A DNA stretch of 64,000 nucleotides, taken from NCBI RefSeq assembly GCF_040797425.1, contig NZ_JBFNEH010000009.1, forward strand, positions 19,454 to 83,453, written 5' to 3'. Numbering within the stretch: position 1 is the stretch's first letter; every line of letters begins with the position of its first letter. The notes under the pieces are model-generated. The model made no database searches. It was not told where the DNA came from and saw only the letters and a list, made by a program, of their open reading frames with translations. This DNA comes from Symbiobacterium sp040797425 (GTDB lineage Bacteria > Bacillota > Sulfobacillia > Symbiobacteriales > Symbiobacteriaceae). A program made the position numbers and the translations under genes. Positions 35,171 through 45,251 of this stretch are shown here, in pieces.

Positions 35171-36160
35171 GTGATCGACCAGTGGGGCCGGAAGATCAAC
35201 TACATGCGGGTCTCGGTCACGGACCGCTGCAACCTCCGCTGCGTCTACTGCATGCCCCTCACGGGCGTGCAGCTGGGCCCGCATCACGAGTTCCTCACCT
35301 ACGAGGAGCTGCTCCGGATCATCCGGATCGCCGTCGGCCTTGGCATCGACCGCATCCGCGTCACCGGCGGGGAGCCGCTGGTGCGCAAGGACATCGTGAA
35401 GTTCCTGGCCCAGCTGAAGCCGCTGGGCGTGAAGGACCTCTCGCTCTCCACCAATGGCCTCCTCTTCCCGGCGATGGCCCGGGACCTGAAGGCCGCAGGC
35501 GTCGACCGGGTGAACATCTCGCTCGACACGCTCCGCCCGGACCGGTTTACGAAGATCGCCCGGCTGAAGGGCAGCCCGGCGGAGGTGCTGGCGGCGGTGG
35601 ACGCCGCGCTGGAACTGGGCATGGAGCCCGTCAAGCTCAACATGGTGGTCATCCGCGGCTGGAACGACGACGAGATCGGCGATATGGCGCGCCTCACGCT
35701 GGACCGGCCGGTGCACGTGCGCTACATCGAGGTCATGCCCTTCTCGGAGGCGCACGAGTTCACGCTGGAGAACCTGGTGCCCGCCGCCGAGATGCGGGAG
35801 CGGCTGCTGGACGAGTTCGGTGACCTGGAGCCGGTGCGCGAGGGTGTGAAGGGCAACGGGCCCGCCAGGTACTGGCGGATCCCCGGGGCGCAGGGCACGG
35901 TGGGCTTCATCTCCGCCGTCACCGAGTGCTTCTGCGGCGACTGCAACCGAGTGCGCCTCACCGCCTCCGGCAAGATCAACCCGTGCCTGGGCCACGTCCA
36001 CGAGGTAGACCTGAAGCCGATCCTCCGCGACCCCGGGAAGACAGACGAGGACCTGAAAGCCGCCCTGGTCGATGCCATCCTCAGGAAGCCCCGGGAGCAC
36101 AACTTCGACGACGTGCAGTCGGACTACGTGCTGCGCGTGATGCACGGCATCGGCGGCTAG
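35171..36160 (+). CDS. moaA: GTP 3',8-cyclase MoaA
   Basis: Radical-SAM enzyme that rearranges GTP in the first step of Moco synthesis. The 329-residue protein has the SAM cluster motif CNLRCVYC (CX3CX2C), RVTGGEPLVRKD, the second cluster cysteines in CFCGDCNRVRL and NPCLG, and the functional C-terminal Gly-Gly. Start GTG 35171 is preceded by AAAGGGGGA. It works directly with MoaC, encoded 13 bp downstream. Confidence 0.96.
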   Translation: MIDQWGRKINYMRVSVTDRCNLRCVYCMPLTGVQLGPHHEFLTYEELLRIIRIAVGLGIDRIRVTGGEPLVRKDIVKFLAQLKPLGVKDLSLSTNGLLFPAMARDLKAAGVDRVNISLDTLRPDRFTKIARLKGSPAEVLAAVDAALELGMEPVKLNMVVIRGWNDDEIGDMARLTLDRPVHVRYIEVMPFSEAHEFTLENLVPAAEMRERLLDEFGDLEPVREGVKGNGPARYWRIPGAQGTVGFISAVTECFCGDCNRVRLTASGKINPCLGHVHEVDLKPILRDPGKTDEDLKAALVDAILRKPREHNFDDVQSDYVLRVMHGIGG

Positions 36161-36173
36161 GAGGGACCGCGTC

Positions 36174-36665
36174 ATGGCAGAGTTGACGCATCTGGATCAG
36201 CACGGCAACGCCCGCATGGTGGACGTGGGCGGGAAGCCCGAGACCGAGCGGGTGGCGGTCGCCCGGGCGGAGGTGCGGATGCGCCCTGAGACTCTGGCCC
36301 TGATCCAGTCGGGCGGCGTGCCCAAGGGTGACGTGCTCGGCGTGGCCCGGGTGGCCGGCATCATGGCGGCCAAGCGCACGGGGGAGCTCATTCCCCTCTG
36401 CCACCCGCTGCCCATCACGCAGGCCAGCGTCGACTTCGCCTTCGACGAGGCCGGCGGCCGGGTGCTGATCGAATCACGGGTCTCCACGGTGGGCCGGACC
36501 GGGGTGGAGATGGAGGCGCTCACCGCCTGCGCCGTGGCGGCGCTCACCATCTACGACATGGCGAAGGCCGTGGACAAGGGCATGGTGATCGGCGAGATCC
36601 GCCTGGTGAAGAAAACGGGCGGGAAGAGCGGAACGTACGTGCGACCCGGGGAAGCAGTAGAGTAG
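36174..36665 (+). CDS. moaC: Cyclic pyranopterin monophosphate synthase MoaC
   Basis: Converts the MoaA product to cyclic pyranopterin monophosphate. The 163-residue protein has MVDVGGKPETERVAVA, LIPLCHPLPIT with the catalytic histidine, GVEMEALTACAVAALTIYDM with the catalytic lysine nearby in AKAVDKGM. Length is normal. It closes the operon; moaD, moaE and mogA are not in the window. Confidence 0.96.
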   Translation: MAELTHLDQHGNARMVDVGGKPETERVAVARAEVRMRPETLALIQSGGVPKGDVLGVARVAGIMAAKRTGELIPLCHPLPITQASVDFAFDEAGGRVLIESRVSTVGRTGVEMEALTACAVAALTIYDMAKAVDKGMVIGEIRLVKKTGGKSGTYVRPGEAVE

Positions 36666-36670
36666 CGCAG

Positions 36671-36703
36671 ACCCCCGTGCCAGGTGACGGCACGGGGGTT
36701 TTT
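36671..36703 (+). terminator. Intrinsic terminator of the moe-moa operon
   Basis: ACCCCCGTGCC and GGCACGGGGGT pair around a 7-nt loop, running into TTTTT. Confidence 0.9.
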
Positions 36704-36778
36704 CGCAAACACCTGCCGCGAACGGAGCGTCTCCGTTTTCCCTCTCTCTTAGTGAGATCAGCGAGAAAGGACCCGGCC

Positions 36779-37307
36779 ATGGACTACTTCCAACTGCTGC
36801 GGGCCCACCAGGGCTACCTGGAGCGGATCGCACCGGCGATGCTGGGGAACCGTCCCGACGCCGAGGACGCCCTCCAGGAGGCGGCCCTGTCGGGCTACCG
36901 GCACTTCGACCAGCTGCGGGACGGCCCGCCTGGTGCTCACGCCGGCGGTGAAGGGGGTTCCCGTCGACGCCGTCTGGCCCATGGAGGAGGGGGCAACGGC
37001 GGACGTCATGGGTGTGCCGGTCGCCCTGACCAGCTTTGAGCGGGAGGACGACCGCATCGGCTTTTCCTGGCAGAGCCCCGACCGGGAGGGGTTCGTGGGG
37101 GTTGCCCGGTTCGAGGTCATCGATGCCGCGGGCAACGCCCACCCGCTGGGGGGCTCCTGGGAAAGCCTGTCGAACTCCGTGGGGGAAGGAGTAAGGTACC
37201 AGCACTATGCGGCTGAACTCCCTGAGGGCGTGGAGCCGGTGGCCGTCCGGGCCACCCAGGCGGGGGTGCTGGTGGAAGGACCGTGGGTGTTTGACCTGCC
37301 GCGATAG
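36779..37307 (+). pseudogene. Collapsed ECF sigma factor / anti-sigma locus
   Basis: The ATG at 36779, with AAAGGA 6 nt upstream, begins a protein whose first 48 residues (MDYFQLLRAHQGYLERIAPA, then DAEDALQEAALSGYRHFDQL) are the start of an ECF sigma factor region 2. After about 36925 that frame turns to Gly/Arg-rich noise. Another frame from there to 37307 reads LVLTPAVKGVPVDAVWPMEEG and VALTSFEREDDRIGFSWQSP, like the C-terminal beta domain of DUF4179/DUF5643 anti-sigma proteins. An internal deletion of roughly a kilobase joining the two genes out of frame explains this. No product is expected to be functional. Confidence 0.6.
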
Positions 37308-37329
37308 CCTGCCGCGGCTTCTACGGGGA

Positions 37330-37357
37330 AGCCCCTGCGCCGGAAGGCGCGGGGGCT
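37330..37357 (+). terminator. GC hairpin after the collapsed sigma locus
   Basis: AGCCCCTGCGCC and GGCGCGGGGGCT pair around GGAA. There is no T-run. The rest of 37308-37577 shows no gene or clear promoter. Confidence 0.45.
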
Positions 37358-37577
37358 GCTCGGCTGCGCCTTCGCCGCCGGCGCCTTTCCCGCTGCGCCG
37401 GGTCGACCCGTGAGGGCTCGGACGCTCGGTCTCAGGCTGATGGAGGACGGCATGGCGGCGGACGATTGCAGCGTTGGGGCGCGCCCGAGCGGTTCTCTTA
37501 CATCTCGACTATTCATCAGCAGGAAAATCGAGGCCAGACCGCGTACTCTACACGTGAAACCCAGTTGAGGTGATCAC

Positions 37578-38093
37578 ATGCTCAAGCTGCGGCTCCAGAC
37601 GGCCTTCCTGCTGCTGATCGGGCAACTGCTGCTGGGCGCGCTGGGCTGGTTCCTGTCCGGCCGCCTGCCCTGGGTGGGGCTCCTCGCCACGCTGGCCCTG
37701 CTCTGGTACGCCTGGCGCCTCGGCGTGGTGTTCCGGGACGAGGCGGAGCGGCGCACACGGCGCTATCGGGCGTCCGCCGCGGCGTGGACCGGCTTCCTCG
37801 CCCAGTTGCCCGGCCTCCTGCTCCTGCCCTACTGGGCGCCAGGGTGGATCTACTCGCTCTGGCAGGGCGCATTCCTGCCCGTCCCGGCCGTGCTGGAGCG
37901 CTACTGGCCCGGCATGGGCGGCCGCGTGATCCCCTGGCTCTGGCTCACCGCCGTCTTGGTGGTCCTCCTCTTTACCCGCCCGGCCCACAAAGAGCGGCGA
38001 CAGGAGGCTCCCGCCCAGCGCCTTGCGCCGGGTGAGTGGGCCCCGGCCCGGCGTTTCGCCGACGTACAGAAGCGGGGACTCAAGGTGCGCTGA
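37578..38093 (+). CDS. Hypothetical membrane protein
   Basis: A 171-residue protein with four likely membrane helices (LLLIGQLLLGALGWFLSG, LLATLALLWYAWRLGVVF, GFLAQLPGLLLLPYWAPG, IPWLWLTAVLVVLLF) and a basic cytosolic tail. The ATG at 37578 follows GAGGTGATC. No family is recognised and the neighbours give no hint. Confidence 0.7.
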   Translation: MLKLRLQTAFLLLIGQLLLGALGWFLSGRLPWVGLLATLALLWYAWRLGVVFRDEAERRTRRYRASAAAWTGFLAQLPGLLLLPYWAPGWIYSLWQGAFLPVPAVLERYWPGMGGRVIPWLWLTAVLVVLLFTRPAHKERRQEAPAQRLAPGEWAPARRFADVQKRGLKVR

Positions 38094-38168
38094 CCCGCGT
38101 TCAACGCAAGTATGCAGACTGTTACGAATAATCTGTAAGAAAAAAGGGTGGCGTTCTACCCCTGGTGA

Positions 38169-38199
38169 AATCCCCCCACGCGCATGCATGGGGGGGATT
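38169..38199 (+). promoter_or_regulatory. Hairpin straddling a start codon
   Basis: AATCCCCCC (38170-38178) and GGGGGGATT (38191-38199) can pair around the ATG at 38188, which would be buried in the loop or stem. It could be a terminator without T-run or a translational control element. Confidence 0.4.
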
Positions 38200-38910
38200 C
38201 GTGTGCTGCGTAGGGTGAGGGAGTTGCACCGGCCGTCCTACCTGATCTTGCGGGCACGGCCCGGGGACACCGGGGACCGCCCCCTCGCGGCGCCGTTCGC
38301 CTCGCCCGACATCATGGTGGGGCCGGACGGCAGGCCGCAGGCTGTGGTGTGGAACCTCGGCTTCCGGGAGGTTACGGCCACCACCGAATTCTACGTCGTG
38401 CCTGCCGGCCTGCCGGTTGCCCCCGAGAACGCCCGCCTGCTGGGCGTGGGCAACCCGGCGATCATCGAACCCGGCCGGTCGGTGCAAGTGCGCTGCAACC
38501 GGGCCTGGTCGGGGGGACAGGCCGACGTGCTGCTGGTCATGGCGTTTCACCCGGACCTCGACCCGGTCGTCCGCCCCTTTGATCCTCAGGCAGACCGACA
38601 CGTGGGGCAGATGAACTACCCCTGGGTGGGCACCTTCGCCGGGCGGCTGGGCGAGCGCCGGGTGCGGGTCGAGATCCGCCCTGCCCTCCAGGGGCTGTAC
38701 CGACTCAGACTCTATGAGAATGGAGCCGGCTTCCCCCGGTGCGACCGTGTGATGAAGCCCAACGGGCACCGGTTCCACTGGCTTGAGGTGGAGGGGGAGG
38801 TGCGGCTGTTTTTTGACCTTGCGGTCGTGAACAACAACCGGCTGGCGCTGGGCGTCGGCCCCCGGGGCGGTCCCGCCGAGAAGGGGGTGCTGGACCGGGT
38901 CGAGGCGTAG
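38188..38910 (+). CDS. Hypothetical beta-sandwich protein
   Basis: A 240-residue protein of unknown function. Residues 35-135 (FASPDIMVGPDGRPQAVVWN ... QADRHVGQMN) look like a CARDB/Ig-type beta sandwich, a fold often met in surface or tail-like proteins; the Ser-Pro-Asp-Ile start and the closing His-Val-Gly-Gln-Met-Asn are the recognisable parts. No signal peptide is evident. The start is uncertain: ATG 38188 or GTG 38203, neither with a normal ribosome site. Confidence 0.55.
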   Translation: MGGIRVLRRVRELHRPSYLILRARPGDTGDRPLAAPFASPDIMVGPDGRPQAVVWNLGFREVTATTEFYVVPAGLPVAPENARLLGVGNPAIIEPGRSVQVRCNRAWSGGQADVLLVMAFHPDLDPVVRPFDPQADRHVGQMNYPWVGTFAGRLGERRVRVEIRPALQGLYRLRLYENGAGFPRCDRVMKPNGHRFHWLEVEGEVRLFFDLAVVNNNRLALGVGPRGGPAEKGVLDRVEA

Positions 38911-38929
38911 GGCCGCACGGTGCCGGAGG

Positions 38930-40591
38930 CTACCCCTGCTTGGGCGTTGCGAGCCAGTCCAGCAGGTCGGGCGGGTCCATGGCGTTCAGCACGTCCCCGG
39001 GCTCCACCCAGCCCCGGCGGGCCTGCCAGACGCCATAGGGCATGTGCTCCAGCTCCCGCACGGAGTGGGCGTCGGTGTTGATCGCCAGCTTCACCCCCGC
39101 CTCCCGGGCCAGGCGGGCGTGCACGTCGGAGAGGTCGAGCCGGGACGGGCTGGCCGAGATCTCCAGGGCCGTTCCGGTGCGGGCGCAGGCCTCCAGCACG
39201 CGCTCGAAATCAAGGGCGGCGGGCTCCCGCCGGGCGATCACCCGCCCGAAGGGGTGGCCGATGATGTCCACGTGGGGGTTGGCGATCGCGCGGAGCAGCC
39301 GCTCGGTCTGCTCCTCCGCGGGGAGTCCCAGGTGGCTGTGTAACGACGCCACCACCACGTCCAGCTCGGCCAGCAGCTCGTCCGGGTAGTCCAGCGAGCC
39401 GTCCCGGAGGATGTCCACCTCAGCGCCGGCGAGGAGGCGGAAGTCCTCCCACTGGTCCAGCCGGCGGATCGCGGCGACGTGCTCCCGCAGCCGCTCCGGA
39501 GTGAGCCCGCGGGCGATGGTGAGGGACTGGGAATGGTCGCAGATGGCGAGGTAGCGGTAGCCCAGGGCCCGGGCCGCCTCGGCCATCTCCGCCAGCGTTG
39601 CCGTCCCGTCGGAGGCCGTGGTGTGCACGTGGAGGTCGCCCCTGAGGTCGGACAGGGTGACCAGGCGGGGCAGCCGCCCGGCGCGGGCCGCGGCCACCTC
39701 GCCCCGGCCCTCCCGGAGCTCGGGCGGGATGTAGGGGAGGCCCATCGCCCGGTAGACGGCGGCGTCGGGGGCGGCAGAGCCGGGCCCGGCTTCCGCGGGC
39801 GTCTCGCCAGTCCTGCGGGGATCGAACCCCTGCCCTGCCAGTTCCGCCAGGTGGGCGGGCGAGCCCGTCCGCTCCAGCAGCGTGAGGGCGAACGCCTCGG
39901 GCGGCACCAGCACCGGGTCCAGCGGGCGCGGGAGAGCGGGCAGGCTGTCCAGGTACTCCCGGACGGCGGCGGGTTCCCGCGTGGCAATCACCACGTCGAT
40001 GTCCGCAACAGTCTCCTGCCGCCGGCGCACCGAGCCCGCGACCTCCGCCCGGAGCACGGCCGGATGGCTGCGCAGGTGCTGCAGCAGCGCCTCGGCGACC
40101 GGGAGGGCCACCCCGATCGAGACCCGGTCGGGCCGGCGGCGCACCCGCTCCACAGCCTCCAGGATCGCCGCCTCCCGGCGCGGCCCCATGCCGGGCAGCT
40201 CCCGGAGCTTTCCTTCCCGGGCGGCCAGCTCCAGCGCCTCCAGGCTGTCCACCCCCAGGCGCCGATAAAGCAGCATGGCGGTCCGGGCGCCGAGGCCGGG
40301 CACGCGGGTGAGGTCGACCACCCCGGGCGGAACCGCCTGCCGGAGTTCCTCCAGGTAGCCAATGCGGCCGGTCTCGAGGAGCTCGCCGATCTTGGCGGCG
40401 ATCGCCTTGCCGATGCCGGGCACCCGGGTGAGGCGGCCCTCCCGGGCCAGATCGGCCACCGGCTCGGGAAGCAGCCCGACGGCCTCGGCGGCCTTCCGGT
40501 AGGCGCGCACCTTGAACGGGTCTCCGCCGGTGAACTCCAGCAGGTCTGCGATTTCGTACAGCGCTTCGGCCACCGTGAGATTGTCCATCAT
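38930..40591 (-). CDS. polX: DNA polymerase/3'-5' exonuclease PolX with PHP domain
   Basis: A 553-residue family X repair polymerase. From the start: 8-kDa helical domain with helix-hairpin-helix motifs (TRVPGIGKAIAAKIGELL, TRVPGLGARTAMLLYRRL), the nucleotidyltransferase AGSVRRRQETVADIDVVI with its Asp pair, then a C-terminal PHP domain (about 320-553) with GDLHVHTTASDG, ICDHS, ASLHSHLG, IGHPFGR and INTDAHS metal ligands. The stretch between YLDSLP and PLDPVLVPPEAFA is about 15-20 residues shorter than in relatives. ATG 40591 follows AGGAGGTAT. Confidence 0.92.
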   Translation of the reverse strand: MMDNLTVAEALYEIADLLEFTGGDPFKVRAYRKAAEAVGLLPEPVADLAREGRLTRVPGIGKAIAAKIGELLETGRIGYLEELRQAVPPGVVDLTRVPGLGARTAMLLYRRLGVDSLEALELAAREGKLRELPGMGPRREAAILEAVERVRRRPDRVSIGVALPVAEALLQHLRSHPAVLRAEVAGSVRRRQETVADIDVVIATREPAAVREYLDSLPALPRPLDPVLVPPEAFALTLLERTGSPAHLAELAGQGFDPRRTGETPAEAGPGSAAPDAAVYRAMGLPYIPPELREGRGEVAAARAGRLPRLVTLSDLRGDLHVHTTASDGTATLAEMAEAARALGYRYLAICDHSQSLTIARGLTPERLREHVAAIRRLDQWEDFRLLAGAEVDILRDGSLDYPDELLAELDVVVASLHSHLGLPAEEQTERLLRAIANPHVDIIGHPFGRVIARREPAALDFERVLEACARTGTALEISASPSRLDLSDVHARLAREAGVKLAINTDAHSVRELEHMPYGVWQARRGWVEPGDVLNAMDPPDLLDWLATPKQG

Positions 40592-40856
40592 CAGATACCT
40601 CCTGGAACACGTGCGGTCTGGGGGTTCAGGCCGCACGTTCTGGCGCGGCTCTCCGGGCGGGTCGGGATACGGCGCCGGCGGACTGCTGTTCTGGGGTGGA
40701 GTTGCCGCCGGGGCCGGACGCGGCGCCCCGGAAAGCGTCCTTGCACCGCTCTAGAAAAGCCGGGGACGGGGGTGCCCCCCTTCCCGCTGGCAGTGCATGG
40801 CGCCCGATATGGCAGCCAGCGCTTGGCCCGGCGCCAAAAAAAGCATCCTGAGGGGC
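40592..40856. other. Gene-free stretch between polX and groES promoter
   Basis: About 265 bp of GC-rich DNA between divergent genes. No coding frame has a ribosome binding site, and I see no polX promoter of good quality. The groESL promoter begins at its right edge. Confidence 0.45.
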
Positions 40857-40885
40857 TTGACTCCCTTTGGAACCTTCTCTATCAT
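40857..40885 (+). promoter_or_regulatory. Sigma-A promoter of groESL
   Basis: TTGACT (40857-40862), 17-bp spacer, TATCAT (40880-40885). The CIRCE operator starts 11 bp after the -10, covering the transcription start. Confidence 0.85.
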
Positions 40886-40896
40886 AGGTCATGGTG

Positions 40897-40923
40897 TTAG
40901 CACTCAGGGGTAGCGAGTGCTAA
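40897..40923 (+). promoter_or_regulatory. CIRCE operator (HrcA binding site)
   Basis: Perfect TTAGCACTC-N9-GAGTGCTAA, the consensus HrcA heat-shock operator. It predicts HrcA repression of groESL; hrcA itself is not in the window. Confidence 0.98.
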
Positions 40924-40953
40924 CAGATTCACCACTGAGGAGGGACCTTCGAG

Positions 40954-41247
40954 ATGAACATCAAGCCGTTGGGCGCTCGGGTCGTCATCAAGCCGCTGGA
41001 GAAGGAAGAGCGCACCAAGAGCGGCATTCTGCTGCCCGATACCGCCAAGGAGAAGCCCCAGCAGGGCAAGGTGATTGCCGTGGGCCCTGGCCGGACGCTG
41101 GAGTCGGGGAGCAAGGTGGAGCTCGAGGTCAAGGAAGGTGACACTGTCATCTTCTCCAAGTACGCGGGCACCGAGGTCAAGATCGACGGCGAGGAGTACA
41201 TCATCCTGGACGGCGAGCGGGACATCCTCGCAATCGTTCAGGGTTAA
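40954..41247 (+). CDS. groES: Co-chaperonin GroES
   Basis: Lid of the GroEL folding chamber. The 97-residue protein has IKPLGARVVIKPLEKEERTK, the mobile loop KSGILLPDTAKEKPQQGKVI and the roof-forming GEEYIILDGERDILA. ATG 40954 follows GAGGAGGGACC. It is 17 bp upstream of groEL in the usual operon under CIRCE. Confidence 0.98.
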   Translation: MNIKPLGARVVIKPLEKEERTKSGILLPDTAKEKPQQGKVIAVGPGRTLESGSKVELEVKEGDTVIFSKYAGTEVKIDGEEYIILDGERDILAIVQG

Positions 41248-41264
41248 GGGAGGTTTACGCATAG

Positions 41265-42896
<1,632 letters not shown>

Positions 42897-42963
42897 GGGT
42901 CAGCCACGGGCAGCCGTCCGGATGCACAGCCGGTTTGACGGCCAGTCTGCGGCGGATTGCCAC

Positions 42964-43001
42964 GAGCACCCCCCAGTTCACCGCTGGGGGGTGCTCCTTT
43001 T
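42964..43001 (+). terminator. Intrinsic terminator of groESL
   Basis: GAGCACCCCCCAG pairs with CTGGGGGGTGCTC around a 7-nt loop, followed by CTTTTA. Confidence 0.85.
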
Positions 43002-43036
43002 ATGATAAGATAGTCCAAACATGGGAGGTGGAGCCG

Positions 43037-43819
43037 GTGGTCAGAGCGGTCCTTTTCGACCTGGACGAGACGCTCCTCCTGGACGAGCCGGTGACGCGGG
43101 AGGCCCTGGCCGCGGCGGCGGCCCTGGCGGGGCCGCAGGTCGATCCGGTGCGGCTGGCGGAGCGGGCCTGGGCCGAGGCCAGGCGCCTGTGGGCGCAGGG
43201 CCCCCACGCCGCGTACTGCGAGCGCATCGGCCACAGCGCCGCCGAGGGGCTCTGGGCGCGCTACGACCGGGGCGACCATCCGGCCATCGCCGGGCTGCGG
43301 ACCTGGGCGCCCGGATACCGGGTGGCGGTCTGGCGGGCAGCGCTGGCAGAGCAGGGGATCCGCGACGACGGCCTGGCCGAGGCGATGGCGGAGCGGTTCG
43401 CCGCCGCGCGCCGGCGGTACCTGTGCTACCCGGAGGTCGACCCGCTGCTGGCCGCGCTGCGGGAGCGGGGCTACCGCCTGGGCATCGTCACCAACGGCGT
43501 GCCCGACCTGCAGCGGACCAAGCTCGAGGGGGCGGGCCTGAACGCGGCGTTCGACGCGGTGGTCATCTCGGGCGAGATCGACTGCGGCAAGCCGGAGCCG
43601 GGCATCTTCCACCACATCTGCCGCGCGTTGGCAGTCGAGCCCGGTGAGGCCGTGATGGTGGGTGATAACCCTGCGCGCGATGTGGCCGGCGGTCGCGCCG
43701 CCGGCTTACGCACCGTGTGGGTGCAGCGATTGGGCCGGGCGCGGGATCCCCGCCACCCGGCCGACCTGGAATGCATGGACCTCGCGGCGATCTTGCCGTG
43801 GCTGGACCGCCTGGCGTAA
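43037..43819 (+). CDS. HAD-superfamily hydrolase
   Basis: A 260-residue haloacid dehalogenase-type phosphatase. Motif I is FDLDETLLLDEP, motif II IVTNGVPDLQ, motif III lysine in GKPEPGIFHH, motif IV VGDNPARDV. The helical cap between residues 20 and 130 is of the C1 type. Relatives include nucleotide or small-phosphate phosphatases; the substrate is unknown. GTG 43037 is preferred with GGGAGG 8 nt upstream; GTG 43028 is also in frame. Confidence 0.88.
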   Translation: MVRAVLFDLDETLLLDEPVTREALAAAAALAGPQVDPVRLAERAWAEARRLWAQGPHAAYCERIGHSAAEGLWARYDRGDHPAIAGLRTWAPGYRVAVWRAALAEQGIRDDGLAEAMAERFAAARRRYLCYPEVDPLLAALRERGYRLGIVTNGVPDLQRTKLEGAGLNAAFDAVVISGEIDCGKPEPGIFHHICRALAVEPGEAVMVGDNPARDVAGGRAAGLRTVWVQRLGRARDPRHPADLECMDLAAILPWLDRLA

Positions 43820-43827
43820 GCGCGGCC

Positions 43828-43854
43828 GGGCCCCCTGCATGCCGCAGGGGGCCC
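43828..43854. terminator. Hairpin between convergent HAD and MFS genes
   Basis: GGGCCCCCTGC pairs with GCAGGGGGCCC around 5 nt. The T-run is missing on both strands. Confidence 0.5.
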
Positions 43855-43902
43855 GAGGGTATCACCGTGACCGCCGGTGTTGCTGTGCCGGCGCCGGGAG
43901 TC

Positions 43903-45117
43903 CTAATCCGCCGCGCTCTCCGACCCGGTGGGCACAGGCTCCCGCAGGCCCACCAGCACCCAGGCCAGGTCGGCCAGCAGCAGGGCGCCGGTGACCGGGA
44001 AGACCGCCCGGGGGCCGAAGGCGGCCGCCAGTGCGCCGCCCACCAGCGGCCCGGCGGTGTTGCCCATGAACATCGCCGACTGGGTGACGCCGAACGCGCG
44101 GCCCTGGAGTTCCCGGGGCACGCTGCGGGCAATCAGGCCGTTGGCGGCCGGCATCAGACCGCCGGTGAAGAGGCCCAGCACGAACCGGAGGGCGATCATG
44201 TGCCAGACCTCGCTGGCCATGCCCTGCAGCAGGTACATCGCGGCGGCGCCGCCCAGGGCGGCCGCGATGATGGGCCGGCTGCCCACCCGGTCCGAAAGGC
44301 TGCCCACCGCCGGCGAGATGATCACCTGCGCCAGGCCCGTCACGCTGAAGACCAGGCCCGAGAGCAGCGAGACCCAGCCGGCGGGGGCGTCCAGCTCCTC
44401 CAGGTAAGTGGAGAGAATCGGCTCCGCGGTGAGCACCGAGAACATGTTCATGAAGAGAACCACCGCAACGCCCATCACCACGGGATAGCGGCGTACAATC
44501 GCCACGGCCGATCCGGTCTCCTGCCGCTCGCCGGCGGGAGCCGGAGTGAAGTGCTCCTGGATCGTGAACAGCACGATGAGGCCGGCCACCAGGCAGGAGC
44601 CGCCGGTGAGGAAGAAGATCGGGCGATAGCCGATCACCTGGGCCAGCAGGCCACCCACGATGGGTCCCAGAATCGACCCGGCCATGTTGCCGGTGCCCAG
44701 CATCCCGAGGGCCCGACCGGCCTGGTCACGCGGGGCGATGCCCGAGAGGTAGGCGGTGGCCGCCGCCGGGAAGCCGGCTGCGACGCCCTGCAGCAGGCGC
44801 AGGAGCAGCAGCTGCTGCGGCGACTGCGCAAAGCCCATCAGGGCGACGATGACCCCCATCACCAGCGTGCTGCGCAGCATCATGGGCTTGCGCCCCACCC
44901 GGTCCGACACCGCCCCCCACAGCGGCGATACGATGGCCATCGTCACGAAGTTCGCGGCGAAGATCACGCCAGACCAGAGGCTGATGGCCGGGCCCTGCAC
45001 GCCGATCTCCGCCAGGTAGCGGGGCAGGAAGGGCATGATCAGGCTGAAGCCGACCTGAATGAGAAAGCTGCAGAACCACAAGATGTAAAGATCACGACGC
45101 CAACGCGCCATTTTCAT
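43903..45117 (-). CDS. MFS drug-efflux-type transporter
   Basis: A 404-residue protein with twelve membrane helices in two halves. The MFS motif A appears as GAVSDRVGRKPMMLRSTL and repeats in the second half as GSLSDRVGSRPIIAAALG; LQGVAAGFPAAATAYLSGIAP and LGPIVGGLLAQ (motif C-like) place it in the DHA1 drug:H+ antiporter group (MdtG/TetA type). ATG 45117 (MKMARWRRD) has GGGGG 5 nt upstream. The substrate is unknown. Confidence 0.85.
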   Translation of the reverse strand: MKMARWRRDLYILWFCSFLIQVGFSLIMPFLPRYLAEIGVQGPAISLWSGVIFAANFVTMAIVSPLWGAVSDRVGRKPMMLRSTLVMGVIVALMGFAQSPQQLLLLRLLQGVAAGFPAAATAYLSGIAPRDQAGRALGMLGTGNMAGSILGPIVGGLLAQVIGYRPIFFLTGGSCLVAGLIVLFTIQEHFTPAPAGERQETGSAVAIVRRYPVVMGVAVVLFMNMFSVLTAEPILSTYLEELDAPAGWVSLLSGLVFSVTGLAQVIISPAVGSLSDRVGSRPIIAAALGGAAAMYLLQGMASEVWHMIALRFVLGLFTGGLMPAANGLIARSVPRELQGRAFGVTQSAMFMGNTAGPLVGGALAAAFGPRAVFPVTGALLLADLAWVLVGLREPVPTGSESAAD

Positions 45118-45251
45118 ACATACCCCCAATAGTCAACGACGCTAATTATCATAGCACCGTAACAGCTTGGTGTCCATTGCAGAGGAATCAACGGCAGAAT
45201 GGGCGAAGTTTTAAAGCTACGGCTACGCCTCCACACGGGAGGGAATTTTGA

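Noticed and set aside
40626..40892. 88-codon minus-strand frame between polX and groES
   Set aside because: No ribosome site, and it overlaps the groESL promoter. Amino-acid content looks random.
43717..45132. 471-codon plus-strand frame opposite the MFS gene
   Set aside because: Composition is dominated by Arg, Gly, His and Gln as expected for an antisense frame, while the minus strand gives a clean twelve-helix transporter.
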